A DNA stretch of 64,000 bases from Unio delphinus (GCA_029339505.1 JAQISU010000098.1:1249501-1313500), one strand, 5' to 3'; shown: positions 1 through 64,000, counted from the first letter of the stretch. A program made the numbers and translations. Notes: generated by a model from the letters alone, not told the origin.

Positions 1-240
1 CCTAGACCAACAAATTGTTCTCTGCCTTTTTATATTTTGACTGGCGGCAGAGACCAACCATGTAATGCACTACTCTGTCTGAAGTGTCAGCACATTGGGA
101 GCTGCAAATGATCAGACTACACGCTATTAATTACTAAATTCATTTAGACTAACCTTTGTACACAGATGCATACATGCCAACCATTATACTTTTGGCGTAA
201 TCATTATGCTTTTTACCCCCACTAAATTATGTGTTACGCG

Positions 241-912
241 CAAACATATATGGATTACGCTTTTTTGGTATATCCACCTTCCAAAAAATCGTTTTTATTA
301 ACATTCCATTAATCCCACAAACCGTATTTTCGAAAAGACTGCTTTAAGTGACAACAATATAAGAGTACACTTGTCCGTGGACTTGCATGCACTTTCCTAA
401 CAGTATCATGTTCTAATTATAGCAAACCTTGTTCAACTTTCAACCTCAAATTCTTTTTATAGCATCTGTATGGCTTAGTGAGGAGAGAACAGACTGGTTT
501 TCTAAGTTTAATCTTTATGTGCAGACTTTCTAATTCAATATTCAGTATGGAACCAGTCTAAAGGTAAATGGCGCTAAAAAGTATATTTTATTTTAGTCGA
601 TGCATATATGAGAGCAAAAATATCTCCTTTTAAAAATGTCACAGATGGATTAGAAAAAGGCAACAAAAAATAACAGAATCCTCTAAATATGAAGACACGA
701 GTGCAGCCGAACGTGACATCTATTTCAGGCTGTGTGGAAAGAATTTAATATTTGGCGCTAAATGTCTTAACATGGATTCTAGTCGATGTGTATTTAAAAC
801 TAAAAGTACTATATTTATAGTGTTGTTGACAAATTAATTAATTAATTTTCAATGCCCAGATTTTTCACTACGGTTAGGTGCTCGATTACCTGGGTACCCG
901 CTGACAGCCCTA
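241..912. mobile_element. Dispersed DNA-transposon-like repeat, copy 1
   Basis: The left part (241 to about 520) and the right end (about 800-912) match a second copy at 32312-33102, while the middles differ. The right end reads GGGTACCCGCTGACAGCCCTA; its reverse complement TAGGGCTGTCA resembles hAT-type termini. No matching left terminus was found, so the left border is only where similarity to the second copy begins. It lies left of the POLR3E exons found and is presumably intronic. No coding capacity is seen. Confidence 0.5.
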
Positions 913-959
913 ATGGTGGCCATACTGGACATCAGATAGGAATTATTTTCATAAAGGAC

Positions 960-1590
960 CAAACACTGGACTTCAGACTGGCACCTAATTTTAATTAGGA
1001 CCAACTTAGCCAAGCATGCCCCAATTAAAACAAAAAGGGTTAAACACCAAATTACACACGAGATCAATGAGGCTAGGCACCTAAAAGATAATTTGCACAA
1101 GAAAAAAGTCATGAAAAGCTATAGAAAATGGTGGAATAAAACACCTGATAGATAAGACAAAAGAGAACTACTATAAACAGGCTACTGATGGAAGAAAAAG
1201 AAAGAAAAAAAAAAACACCCAAGAACAGGTGTCTTTCCCTTAGACTTAAGCAAAATGATGATATAGCAACATCTGTACAAGACATTATAGAAATGTTTAA
1301 CAATATCTTCATATGCATCTCCAGTAACAGTATTCTGAAGCAGACTAAAATCTCAATTGAACTTGATGCTCTTCTATTATTTATAAGAGTTAAAATTCCT
1401 GATGATAATTATCTTTCAATAACTAATGTTAGTGAAGCTGATGTTTTTGATGAATATTAATAAATCCTCTAGATTGGATGGTATTGGCCCACAAATTCTT
1501 AAAATCGCTGCACCAGTAACAACGACGTCACTAAACTTGAGTATGATGAATGATAATTTACCAGAAACACTGACATGTGCAAAGGATCTC
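960..1590 (+). mobile_element. CR1/L2-type LINE relic (endonuclease-RT linker and RT start)
   Basis: Read with frame changes, the plus strand gives HAPIKTKRVKHQ, then INEARHLKDNLHKKK, SYRKWWNK and later LDGIGPQILKIAAP. This order is typical of the linker between endonuclease and reverse transcriptase and of the first RT block in CR1/L2/Jockey-group LINEs. Stops and frameshifts show it is dead. It is oriented opposite to POLR3E. Family placement rests on remembered motifs. Confidence 0.65.
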
Positions 1591-1627
1591 TCTCTCACAC
1601 ACACACAAATTACAACTGTGGACCTAC

Positions 1628-1746
1628 CTTGCATAATAAGATGTTTCTGCACTTTCCTTGTGACCATCTACATTCAAGGCAATCTGTTCTCCTTTGCTCT
1701 TCGCATAGTGTGGACTTTTGGTGTTCAAAGCCAGTTCCAACTCCAC
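1628..1746 (-). CDS. POLR3E: POLR3E exon 4
   Basis: Acceptor ATCACTAG precedes GTGGAGTTGGAA and donor AG|GTAGGT follows. The exon holds 39 codons plus two bases and encodes VELELALNTKSPHYAKSKG followed by EQIALNVDG. This is the strongest family signature of the gene. An overlapping longer open frame on the same strand is a shadow. Confidence 0.93.
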
Positions 1747-4700
1747 CTAGTGATGAAAACATGATATCTTGGTTTTCTAGACATGTTGCAAGGATACAAC
1801 ATTTAGCACATTTTTGTAAATATGAATATAGCAATCCTCATGGTATTAATGACTTTCATTGCAGTACAACATACAGTGTAACCCTGCTATAACATGATTA
1901 TTGGGATCCCAAAATGGAGACATTACTAAATACCAAACTGTGTTATAACCAAACCCAGGTCAATTAGCTGAAGAGAATGATGCATTCACCATAATATTAA
2001 GATTATGGGGATACAAGTGGACTCATTGACATGGCTATCACCATGCTCCATAATAAACAAGAAGTGCTTAAAATAGTTATTAGGTATTTTAATAATTATT
2101 TGTATGTATACAAAATCGTCAACATAGGTATAAATAATTGAGTATGTGTACTCACCAGTCTGACCAGTTTTTATCCATAATAGTAATTCCACCAAAACTT
2201 TGCAAAAATAAGCATTATTTCTATTTAAAAAAACATTTCATAGGTCTGTTTGAATCCCAAAAATTTATATTCTAATACTTTTAACAAGCTTATGAAATAG
2301 ATGGGCTTTTTTTCACAGCAACATTTATATTTGCTGGACATGTCCAAAGGGTCTGATTTCTGACCAATAATAAAATGTATAACTCAGACACTGAGGTTCT
2401 AAAATGAAACCTATATTTAGGCTTGAAAATTTCACATACATGTTGAAAATTTCAATGGAAAATCAAAGGTATTTACCTTGCAATGCTGCTGTGATCATAA
2501 TTCAACAGATGTACACTGTACATGTAAGTTGTCTGAACCCAATTTGGGAGTTTCTTAAAATATGTTTAGGTATTCTCAAATGAACTGATGAACGTGGTTT
2601 TATATATACAAAAAAAATGGAGTAGAATGTCTGATTATATCAGCCAATCTCTTAACCTCCCACCATATAATTGAACTAGTTTTGTTCCAATCAGAGGAAG
2701 GACAGTTGCTTGTGTGTAGGTGAATGATCTGAAGCAATAAAATAAAAAGGGTTAAGATAAAAATGGGGTGGGGTTACAAATGTGATAATGACTAAAACTG
2801 CTCACAATTCTGCCCATGAACTTGTGTAAGCAGTTACCGTATGTATGATGGTTCATTGTGTAAGCAGTTACCGTATGTATGATGGTTCATTGTGTAAGCA
2901 GTTACCGTATGTATGATGGTTCATTGTGTAAGCAGTTACCGTATGTATGATGGTTCATTGTGCAGACATTAATAATCTATTGTGTTTCCTCAAAGGGAAA
3001 GGAAACTTTATTGACATAAATACTGGAAAGCTTTATTTAGACCACCACATTGTTTGCTTGACTTGTCAATACTAATCTCAAAGCTAATTGCATTTAACTC
3101 TGGAGGTAGTATTGCCTGGGGCCTCAAAATTGAACAGTTAAAGCTTCACTTTCTGTACCCCTTTCTCCATTGTAAATACCCACTAATTAACACTCTGACA
3201 TCTTTTTGATTGAACTAATACAGCAAGAAGAATGTCAACAAGCATTTTATAGGAAATGTAGAATAGTACAGTGGGACCCCGCTATAACCCGAATTCGGAT
3301 ATAACCCGGTCGTGGCATGGCTCCCGAAATTTCGGGTAATTTATTACATGTATTTTTCTCAAAGACCCAAAAAAAAAAAAAATTTTAAGTATGAAAAAAA
3401 AAAGTCAAGAGTTTAATTATCATTCTCATATTCGTCTAAACAGTGCAAAAAAGAACGTGTAGAAAATGTATTATCAAAATTTCTTCTAGTTTTGTGCCAA
3501 AATAAACGTCGGAAATACGAACCAATTGCTGGGCCTACTGAGAACTTTGATCTTTGTTTATTGTTGAAAAATTACAGCTCATAAGTGTCAATACTACTTT
3601 GTGTTTGTCTTGAATGCATTCTGAATACAATCGTTGCTCTAATAATCTCTGATATCTGTTCTCTTAATTTCATACACAACTAAGCAATAGCCAATGCGGG
3701 GGGTTGATAAAAGATTCTCACCAGAATGTATAAATCAATCAATTTAAGTACATTGTTTATCATCAAAGTGAACTGCCGAGCTAAACAGTGACATAATTCT
3801 GTGGTTAAAATACAGCCAGTTCTGCCTGCTGTATTAGAGTACATCAAAAGAACATGACGCAATAGCTGAGCGGCAAGTTCAAAGGACTTAGACTAGCAGC
3901 TTGGGTGGGAAAATGTGCTGAAATTTACAATGACTGAATTCAGAGACAGAAAGATCCTGAGATGTACATGTAGTTATTATAAGAATACACTTTAGCTTCC
4001 ATTATTTAATCTACGGACATGTACTATTTCATCATTCATTACGTACACCCGTTACGTATTTTTTAAAATTTTCTATTCATTGAATTCAGTCACATAATGA
4101 TCTGTGACAAAATTATTGAATATTTGACATCCTTGTGTGGATATTTTCGATGGAAATATTTGTATTATGGATTCAGTGTATGTTAAAAGATTCGCTGGTG
4201 AGTACACGGTGTTGATACTCTTTTCATGCAATAGATTATACATGTATATATAAATTAGACACGTGTATGTACTAATGCATGATTCTCTGAATAAAGTAAT
4301 ATATTAAATCTGCAATTTCTGTTACCACAGCAAATGTTTTTCTCATTTAATATATATTGATCAAAAATGGCAATTGTTCCATGCATTTTCGCACCCGTCT
4401 TTATGTACCCCACCCCCCACAATTAAATCCAAAAATATGTTGGTATTGTACATGGTTGCTTATAACACGGTTCGGTTCATATCCCGGTCGGATTCTATGG
4501 CTCCCAACTACCGTGTTATAGCGGGGTCCCACTGTATTCAGTAGTCAACTGACTTCAATACAACTGATTACACTAAAAAGCCATGTGTGCATGTTGGCAG
4601 CTTTCAAGTTTATCTTTATGGTTTCTTTTTATTTTAAAAAAATAGCTGAATATTTTGAAAATGCTTTTGTTTAATCTGATGGATCTTGTATTATAATTTA

Positions 4701-7700
4701 CTTTTGCAAAAGGGGGAAAATTGAACACAACTTCAAAACATGCGATTTTCACTAGTTATCATCAGAACATACTTTGCTTGCTGAACAGACAAACCTGAAA
4801 TTATAGCATTTGAATTTTATTTTAGTAAAGGTAAACACATTTAATGTGAGTACCAAATGTAAAAAAATTTAAAGTCCTCGTTGCCAGGATGTTTTCAAAT
4901 CTGGTAAAATTCTGTCAAGCACCTTTTTAACGAGGTCATTTAAAAACTATTCTATTTTTTGCAAATGTTGCCATATTTTATGATAGATTCATAAAAGAAC
5001 TGTGCTATCAAAGTACACTGTGGCATATATATTATTTTAAACTGCATTCCTTGGGTATCAAAATTATTTTTAAATGGAACAGCCCCAAGCTTTTTTAGCA
5101 TCACAGCTAACTGAGCCTACTCAACAAGCTCTCAAGTCATAATATACATGTATACACAGACATTGAGAAATGAACAGGTGGTCAGAAATACACCTCCTAC
5201 TATAAAGTTTTGTGGGATAAAAATTGTGAAATCTAATGTAAACTGAAATTTCTCTATAAGTCTTATTTTGGCCAGCCAGATGTTTCTTTAAAGACTGATT
5301 ATTCACAGCATGTACTGTAATCTTTGTTTGCTACAGTCATGATAATGATTGGTTTATCATCTTATTTAGTCTAATAATATAACAAATAAAACAAGCAAAA
5401 AAATACAATGGAAATTGAAATGCAACACATTATGACCCCTTCTTTGACAGCTATTGATACCATAATCTCTGTCTCAAATCTCTTAGCCCTGTAAAGAATA
5501 AATTCATTGAGAAAGAAAAGTTAACCCCAATTTTACCTTCTTTTGATTAGGCTTTACTTTAGTGGAAAGATGCTGAATACTGTCATAGGTCATGTGACTT
5601 GGTCGCACAGGGTACTGTGAAAGATAATGAACAGAAGAATAAAAATTAATGCAATCAACATAATGTTAATGAGAATCTGCTACATGGTGGGTTTATTTTT
5701 TAGTAATGTCTGAGACACTTGTAAGAAAATACTGTTTTGCCAGTATCACTTAAAGTTTTTAAAAAAATGTATATAAATAATTTCATTTCATGCTTTGTAT
5801 ATGTCCATATCCTCATCACATTAGGTACTTTACTGTCCTCATCACATTAGGTACTTTACTGTACAGTACTGGGGTTTTTTAAATTCCCATTTCCCACTTC
5901 CTGAGATAAGCTAATTCTAAAAAGGGCACACAATATCCAGATGTAGTTCACCCATATGGAAAGAAATCTAAATTCCTTTAAAATCAGCCAATAAATCCAG
6001 TGAATAATTAAGCAAGTATCACGTAACCATAGCATACCAAATATTGCTCACCTGTTAACATATTTTATATACATGTACTTGTTTAAACGAAAAAGCCAAC
6101 TGCAAAGTGCACAGAGCTAGATCTTCCGCTGCACCAGTACATCTCGGTCTGTACCGTTTGCTAGGAGTTCTCAGTGGAACAAACAAAATGGACCCTGATC
6201 CTGATCTGCAGACACACTATGCAATGGCAGATGAGGATTTTTGATGTTTACAATTTGACACAAGTATATATGGTAACTTAATGGTGCACCATTTCTTCGT
6301 TAACAGTCACCAAAACTTACTAAAATGGATACAACTCATTTAAAAAGCTTTATACCTGCCTTTTTGAAGGGATGATTGACTTGACACCACCCTTTATTAG
6401 TTCTAAATATATTTTTCAATCAGAAAGCTACCATTCATACATATGCAGATATAGTATGTGCAAATGAATTCAAAGTGATAAATGTACAACATTTAAAACT
6501 TCTGGGATTTAACATATTGGGGAACAGATAATATGCAAGTACCTGAAGCAAATACAAATTTTCTGCCAAGCTTTTGGATAAGAACACATCAATCTGAAAC
6601 AGAAACAATACATACTTTGTAAAACAATTTTAAAAAATACATTACTGATCAACCTATGATGTATTGGCATTTCTGTTTAGTTCAATATATTCATGATGTA
6701 CCATGAATTGCTCTACACTAAACTCTAGTATTATAGTTCTGCTAATACGTGACGTGTATTACAAACAGCATAATGAAAATCTAGGGGAAACTGCTGCAAA
6801 GTTATCTATGTGTAACACTGTATTGGCATCAATTAGGGTTTTCCCAAAAGTTTGAAGAATTAAATAAGGATTCCAAGAAAAATGGACCTGGAGGTTCCAG
6901 AGTTTTATGAGTGGACAGTATATGACTCCTCATCCTGAATTCTGATAAAAGCCTCGATACAACTGAGGAAATAAAACTATTGCCAAAGACAAAAAGATTT
7001 CAGTAGTTAGAATTTATTACCTAAATAGAGTCATGATTTTCAGTATGTTTGGCTAATAATAAAGTTATTCAATCTGTAACAGATAAATTATATTGGAATG
7101 TTTATGCTAACATGACCCTATCCACCATGACTGATAACATGACATTGTCATGGCAATTCAATTTTAAAAAAAGGCTTGCAATACCAAATTTGGATATTCA
7201 ATGATTAAGTTATTCATTGCATATCATGTTACTGCAATATGTTTGTTTCCAAATGAGGCAGTAATGTCCATATAAAGCACATAAAAAAATGAGGCTGAAA
7301 ATGGAAGCAGTTATCAGTCCAACTAAAATGACATATGATTCAAAAGGGAAAAAAAATAGGTATGGAAGATAATTGATATTTTACACATATTTCAACAATG
7401 ATATCCATCGATAATAGTATTAAATAAGATGAATATTTCTTTTCTTTTATTATGCATCAGGAACATACTGAAACATTTTTATAGCTGGCTCCAATGCTGC
7501 TCCATTGATATGCATAGACCCTAGTCCTAAGACATCTTACATGTTATTTATGTTTTACAGGTTTTTCTTGCGTGTTCCATTTCTTATGTTTATTTTCATT
7601 TATTTTTTAAAATTAACATCCAATATACACTCTTGATACATTAAATTCACAGTGCAGTCATACAAAGTTTCAAAAACATGCTGGAATTTAGGATTACAAG

Positions 7701-9670
7701 TGTTTTGAAAATTTCAGAAACTTGAATTCCATAGTAGTAGCTTCTGCACTGGTATAATATTATCGTTTTGAATCAATGAACAATAAAAACCTTCAAGGAC
7801 TTTAAGTTTAATGAGCGTAAAGTGTTTGATCTGCATTTGATTTCAACTGTGGGGCCATTTACATGCATACCGTAAGCTGATATCTTAAGGATGGCTGCCG
7901 TCTAAGAATTTTTTTGGGTTTTGGACAATGACTTTATAAATTTCTGATTCAAATGCTTCTGAATGACATTTGATTGGTTGATTATTCCATAGTGAAGGAA
8001 AGGTTAAAAAAAAATTCTTTCAGTAGGGTCTGTTGATAAGTACTCACTTTTCTGCTGATTTTAGGGTGTCAGGCCAGAGAGGACCAATATGGAAAAGGCC
8101 CGTTAAAAGGGTCCAGAAAGGCTGGTAACAGGTCAAAAAGGACCATCATGGAAAAAGACAATTATAAAAGATTTAGTAATAATAATAATAATAATAATAA
8201 TTATTACAATTTTTTAAAAACTTCATCCTTGTTTATAATTGAGTATTTAATTACTTTTGTTTACTGATTTTTTACTTTTGGGGAATTGTAACTTGCAGTT
8301 TTTACTGAGAATATTTTCGAAGCCATTTGATTTTAGCAATAGGTGGTTAATGTCATTTGCCCTACATTTTTCCAATCCTAATCCTGTTTTCTTTCTTGAA
8401 TTATTGACAACTTTTTTGTAAGCCTGTGTCTGTTTACTTCTTATAACTAACATTTTTATATCAATACCAAAGAACAAAGCACTTGTCAGTAAAGATCAAT
8501 GCCAAGTCTAGTGAACTACTGATAGCCAATGGCCAACCTGTTCCGATTATACAGATTACTGATTCGGGAAAGTGTTAGTGTCTACATTTTAGCTTTCACT
8601 TATCAGGTTTCTGTCTCCAAAATATATATCATGTCAGGAAATTTGATAATCACAATTGAGATTCAAACACGAGTCTGCAATCACAACTCTTTTCCATTCT
8701 TCCAGTCTCGACAGAACTTGATGTGTCATAAGGTTTTAACATTTCTTGTAGTGATTACTGTGACACTACTGACTGAACTATCCCCAGTGATTACAAGTAA
8801 ACTTTATATATCACAATCAGTTTCAAACCAGTATCACCAGTGTCATCTTTGTTTTAAAATAGTACTCAACAGAGTTGTTCCTAATTCTGATAATAGGCAA
8901 TTTGCTTACAATAAGCAGTGAAAACAATATTTTCCGTTTTAATCTATTCTCAAAAGTTTGATGAAATAATGCAACTGATTCTTAAAACCAGTTAACACAA
9001 TAACCAGTGTCTGTGGTGTGCATGTATGTGTGAGATAGCTGCATGAAATATTTCATACATGTCATTGCTTATTTGTTATCCATAACTATAAAAAGGCAAA
9101 ATAAGCTATGAATCACAAGTGAGGGCTCAGAGTGGCCTAAAGTGCTCTCTGTTACGGACCACTGCCATCTCACCTCTGTCTACATGGGTTTGAGTCTCAG
9201 ATTTGGCAAATGTGGGTATGTGAGAAAGCTTACAAGTAGCTTCTTGTGGGTCAGTGGTTCTTTCTGGATTTTTCATCCACCATTATTACTGGCTGCAATA
9301 TATAGCCAATCATGTGCTGAAAAATGGCATTAAACCCTACAACAACATGAATCGCAATTGAGAAATTATGTTTGTCTCACTTGTATGAGGGACTCCACTC
9401 TTTTCTCTACTCGTAACCAAACAGTGCTCTTGATAGCCTTATCTTTCTTTGCCTTTTTATGTAGATGGTTCCATATCACTTTTTCTTTGAAAAATCCTTT
9501 TGTATCCTTGACTTTGATGGCATTATGTTACAGGATTTTCGGATCTTACCAGGATACATTTTGTCATCTAATGTGTATTCAGTATCTATTAAATCTTTTT
9601 TAATATGTATATATACTACTTCTGAAAAGTGGCTTGCACTGAACCATCATATCACTTCTGCGACTGCATG

Positions 9671-9704
<34 letters not shown>

Positions 9705-11209
9705 TAAGACGGTTTTAACGCGTTACTCTTGCCATGTGGTAAAGCTGCTTACACGCATGCATGGGTAATTCAAATCTGAGGTCAACAGCCGATGAATACA
9801 CGTGTTCTGTTCTGACAGGGATTTATATTATAAAAAGATGAGTGTTCTAAAGGATTGGACACAGCTGATCATTAGAAGTTGGATTATACTTACTGTCTGG
9901 GTACAAATGTTATTCTAAATAAATTTATTAATTAATAGCGTGCGGTCCGATCATTCACAGCTACCACGGTGTGGACGCTTCAGACCGATAAGTGCATTAC
10001 ATGGTTAGTCTCTATCGCCGGACAAAATATTAAAGAAATGCAGATAACAATTAGTTTGTCTAGGGTTGTACATGTCTTTCATGTTTCTAACGAGTACCCG
10101 TTAAATGGCACAACGGGTATCCATGTAAGTTTTTCGTGATTTTTGACAGCCCTAGATGGCAACCTGATTATCCTTAGAGATTTTAACTTTCAATTTGTCC
10201 TGGAAGCCCAAACACATAAAAACTCCTAAATTCCATTAATGTTTTCAACCTCAAACAGTCAGTTAACCAACCCACCCATAAACATGGTCACATTGTAGAC
10301 TGGATTCTTCATAGACCTGATAATAATATTCTATGTTCCAACTTTTGTTTCCCATGAACTTGCATCAGATCACCTCTGCATTATAACTGAACCATACTAA
10401 TGCATGACATCCAAGCAAACCTAACATTTGCCTCCCTCCTACAGCAAGATAACTGCCTGCATTAATTGTGTGAAAAACATGCCCCAGCAACCAAGTGGAG
10501 AGTATCAATTCAAAAGTGTCATTCGTGGTATGACAGTGTTAGAGACCAGCTTCACTTCATGCTTTTTTGTTGTTGTAGTTATATCATATATGGTGTAAAA
10601 CGCTTAGAGCTTCTAAAGATTAGTCCCTATACCAAAGTCCTCATTACTACATTATTATTATTTATTAATAATAATATTATTATTACTAAAGTATTTCCTT
10701 TCACCCACATTTGCGCTTCAGACACCCCAATTTCTTTTAAGTATACCCCCAGTTTTAATACCAAAGTTTTTTTTGTTAAATACACAATCTGCCCACCCAC
10801 CCGTTTTGACACCAAGGAGATTTTTGACTCGGTCTTGCACCCAATGAAATACACTGTACTAGAAACTATATAATTACGGTGAAACTAAATGATCCACTAT
10901 TTGTTCATACCCAACTGCTTCGACGCAGCTTAAAATTAAAAAGCTTAGCTTCTCTCACAGTATAAGAATTTATTTACAACATACTGAGCTTTACTGTATA
11001 TTTAAAAAGTCATATCATGACAATGAGACATTGCTCCATATCATAGCTCTCAAATATTACGTAGAGTCAGAGTCATGAAACAAGACTAAATGCATGGTAA
11101 TATTTAGGGTTTCAGCTGTGCTCACAAAAGTGGATTTAAATAATTACTAAAAGAGAACAACCTACGTAATACAGACCTCATGTTCCACGGGGTCGTCTTC
11201 GTCGTCCAT
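1628..11209 (-). CDS. POLR3E: DNA-directed RNA polymerase III subunit RPC5, N-terminal part (4 exons, 3' partial)
   Basis: RPC5 is a subunit of RNA polymerase III; with its partner RPC4 it forms a TFIIF-like dimer that helps initiation and termination on tRNA and 5S genes in the nucleus. Four exons join in frame: 11177-11209, 6543-6593, 5537-5614 and 1628-1746 (all minus). The joined product starts MDDEDDPVEHE, continues IDVFLSKSLAENLYLLQ, then YPVRPSHMTYDSI, and includes SKGEQIALNVDG. It follows the remembered start of vertebrate POLR3E closely, including the acidic N-terminus, the YPVRP block and the KGEQIALNVDG block. All junctions use AG/GT sites. About 93 of some 700 residues are present; the last exon ends with two bases of a split codon and the rest lies left of the window. 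No premature stops are seen. The gene is head-to-head with CLCN7. Confidence 0.93.
1874..1960. mobile_element. Fragment of a CAGTG-TIR, TA-target DNA element
   Basis: TA followed by CAGTGTAACCCTGCTATAAC matches 16 of 20 bases of the terminus of the element at 3269-4534. A second GTTATAACC motif lies about 70 bp further on. It is a short fragment or very small MITE in POLR3E intron 3. Confidence 0.4.
2823..2958. repeat. 34-bp tandem repeat, 4 near-identical copies
   Basis: Four consecutive copies of a 34-bp unit starting TGTGTAAGCAGTTACCGTAT begin at 2823, 2857, 2891 and 2925. Near-identity suggests recent expansion. It lies in POLR3E intron 3. Confidence 0.95.
3269..4534. mobile_element. Non-autonomous pogo/Tigger-like TIR element, 1266 bp
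   Basis: Both ends carry the same 20-bp inverted terminus CAGTGGGACCCCGCTATAAC, and both are flanked by TA (3267-3268 and 4535-4536). A subterminal segment with GGCTCCC and CCGGTC is also mirrored. TA target duplication with this type of terminus fits Tc1/mariner-pogo elements. No transposase frame was seen inside. It lies in POLR3E intron 3. Confidence 0.82.
4540..5536. other. POLR3E intron 3, unassigned part
   Basis: AT-rich sequence without a convincing coding frame or repeat boundary. Confidence 0.6.
5537..5614 (-). CDS. POLR3E: POLR3E exon 3
   Basis: Acceptor TTTCACAG and donor AAG|GTAAAA bound 26 codons that start YPVRPSHMTYDSIQHLSTK and end PNQKK. The YPVRP start and the HLS-K-KP pattern match the family. 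Exon phase is 0 at both ends. Confidence 0.93.
6066..6275. mobile_element. ~200-bp palindromic MITE family, diverged copy
   Basis: The segment opens with TACTTGTTTAAACG and CCAACTGCAAAGTGCACAGA, carries GACCCTGATCCTGATCTGCA in the middle, and ends AAGTATATATGGTA. This is the layout of the family seen at 18936, 22566, 23595, 24026, 24761 and 44463. It is more diverged than the others and lies between POLR3E exons 2 and 3 and the first intron boundary region, just left of exon 2. Confidence 0.6.
6543..6593 (-). CDS. POLR3E: POLR3E exon 2
   Basis: Acceptor CTGTTTCAG and donor CAG|GTACTT bound 17 codons, IDVFLSKSLAENLYLLQ. It matches the remembered IDVYLAKSLAEKLYLFQ segment of vertebrate RPC5. 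Phase 0 at both ends. Confidence 0.94.
6594..9119. other. POLR3E intron 1, left part
   Basis: AT-rich intron. A short (AAT)n microsatellite lies at 8176-8201, just after a GGACC/AAAGG-rich stretch (about 8070-8150). The open frames here look like chance. No other feature is supported. Confidence 0.6.
9120..9352 (+). mobile_element. tRNA-derived SINE-like element
   Basis: A Pol III-like head (GTGGCCTAAAGTGCTCTCTG, then GGGTTTGAGTCTC resembling a B box) is followed by an unrelated body and a 3' end ending ATGGCATTAAACCCTACAAC. The layout of tRNA-like head, body and conserved tail is typical of invertebrate SINEs. It is a different family from the elements at 25093 and 50275. Confidence 0.55.
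9671..9704. repeat. (TC)n(CA)n microsatellite
   Basis: Uninterrupted TC dinucleotides pass into CA dinucleotides. Confidence 0.95.
10061..10154. mobile_element. Short MITE with TAGGG-type termini
   Basis: The left end TAGGGTTGTACATG and the right end TTGACAGCCCTA are imperfect inverted repeats. The interior has ACGAGTACCCG and ACGGGTATCC, like the right ends of the repeats at 241-912 and 32312-33102. It therefore looks like a small internally deleted relative of that family. No clear target duplication was found. Confidence 0.5.
10155..10686 (+). mobile_element. CR1/L2-type LINE relic (endonuclease fragment plus 3' tail)
   Basis: The plus strand encodes DGNLIILRDFNFQF, and in other frames NLKQSVNQPTHKHGHIVDW and FVSHELASDHLCI. 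These are the GDFN, THxxGHxLD and SDH blocks of an AP-type LINE endonuclease. A WYDSVRDQL linker follows, and the copy ends with a CTTAGAGCTTCTAAAGATTA-type tail and ATT repeats. The RT region is missing, so the copy is internally deleted as well as frameshifted. The tail resembles that of the LINE at 30128-31320. Confidence 0.72.
10687..10843. repeat. Dispersed repeat, partner inverted at 13714-13862
   Basis: The reverse complement contains GGTGCAAGACCGAGTC, CTCCTTGGTGTCAAAACG, CTTTGGTATTAAAACTGGGG and TCTGAAGCGCAAATG. The plus strand at 13714-13862 has close counterparts in the same order. The two copies are inverted and lie on either side of the POLR3E-CLCN7 promoter region. Identity is unknown. 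Confidence 0.65.
11177..11209 (-). CDS. POLR3E: POLR3E exon 1 (start codon exon)
   Basis: The first exon encodes MDDEDDPVEHE and ends GAG|GTCTGT in phase 0. The acidic EDDPV stretch directly before IDVFLSK matches the start of the vertebrate protein. It is too short to stand alone as an open frame; it is supported by the in-frame join to exon 2. Confidence 0.88.
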
Positions 11210-11515
11210 GTTTGTTGAATAGTAGAGTCAATAGAGAAAACGTTATAAATAACGAAACAAGTATCCGATTATCGTAAACTATACAAACATAGCCACAAGA
11301 CTTTAGTTTCATTAATGATTTAATAATAAAACAATAAAAATTAATATTTGATACTAGTAGATTGATTGTTATTTTTCTTTAAATAACTTTTAATACGTCG
11401 TAAAATAATTTTGGTCAACAAAAAGTCTTCAGCATTAAAGATTGGAAAGCATTGGAGGTGACCGAATGATATAAACACATAGACCTTAAGCTTACGGAAA
11501 TACACCTGATCAGCG
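11210..11515. promoter_or_regulatory. Candidate bidirectional promoter and 5' UTRs between POLR3E and CLCN7
   Basis: The start codons of two divergent genes are 306 bp apart, so both promoters and both 5' UTRs (unless UTR introns exist) must lie here or overlap the first exons. The segment has some CG dinucleotides (AACGAAAC, CCGATTATCG, ATACGTCG) in otherwise AT-rich surroundings. No clear TATA box or initiator could be assigned. Confidence 0.65.
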
Positions 11516-63726
<52,211 letters not shown>

Positions 63727-64000
63727 GTATTTTTTCTGCATTAAATTTGCTGATGGGTATCATATTTATGTAGCAATAATCATATGAAATCTTAGTTGTC
63801 CTTCTGTCTGTCATAAAACCTTATGGATGCAAAATGTTTTGCATCTTTTGATAAATTTAATAAAATGTGTTGTACAATTCATGGGCCATGTACAAATTTT
63901 ACTTATTATCCTTATTTATTTATCTTTAACATTTTAATCTCTTTCCACTTTTATTCATATCCATGATATGATTTAGTATGTTATCTTTGCACATTCAGAG
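63727..64000. other. CLCN7 intron 12, 5' part
   Basis: Starts with a GTATTT donor; no further feature seen before the window ends. Confidence 0.7.

Noticed and set aside
2470..2520. Possible further POLR3E exon on the minus strand ending GCAAG|GTAAATA
   Set aside because: It lies between exons 3 and 4, which already join in phase and match the family without it; weak acceptor and no family match.
8529..8921. 130-codon open frame in POLR3E intron 1
   Set aside because: No recognised family, no splice context, composition like surrounding AT-rich sequence.

Overview
This is an AT-rich, intron-heavy animal nuclear sequence. The two genes that can be read are conserved metazoan housekeeping genes. 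The load of tRNA-derived SINEs, CR1/L2-like and L1-like LINE relics, MITEs, TA/TG microsatellites and minisatellites suggests a spiralian, most likely a mollusc (perhaps a bivalve). The organism call is inference; the genes are read from the sequence. There are no prokaryotic operons and no CRISPR array.

The window holds two genes in head-to-head arrangement. On the minus strand, four exons (1628-11209) encode the N-terminus of POLR3E/RPC5, a subunit of RNA polymerase III; the rest of the gene lies left of the window. About 306 bp away, on the plus strand, the CLCN7 gene (2Cl-/H+ exchanger of lysosomes) starts at 11516. Twelve coding exons run to 63726 and give about 421 residues, roughly the N-terminal half; the remaining membrane helices and the CBS domains lie to the right. 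The 11210-11515 gap is probably a shared bidirectional promoter.

Nearly all other sequence is intronic and repeat-derived. CLCN7 intron 1 (11.6 kb) carries a palindromic MITE, a hAT-like MITE, a pogo/Tigger-like TIR element and members of a ~200-bp MITE family found at least seven times in the window. Intron 2 has more of these, a tRNA-SINE and two ~0.6-0.7 kb hAT-type elements facing each other. Intron 3 has a short hAT MITE, TTAA-flanked elements, a CR1/L2-like LINE relic and a 48-bp minisatellite. Intron 5 contains a 3.3-kb DNA-element candidate whose 808-codon transposase-like frame (minus strand) is broken by a few in-frame stops, next to an L1-like LINE relic. Introns 8-9 carry SINEs, an 800-bp TA-flanked MITE and a 52-bp minisatellite with a LINE tail inserted. 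Intron 10 (5.5 kb) is mostly two diverged arrays of one ~40-bp satellite unit. Intron 11 holds a 3.4-kb TIR-bounded element with a decayed transposase-like segment and unusual AGCTCG-rich ends.

The two genes have no obvious functional link (Pol III transcription and lysosomal ion exchange); their association is positional. I found no convincing new biological system. The most notable points are the CLC-7 residue change before PVAAGSGIP, the short loop at the exon 4/5 join, the nearly readable transposase frame, and the related satellite arrays.
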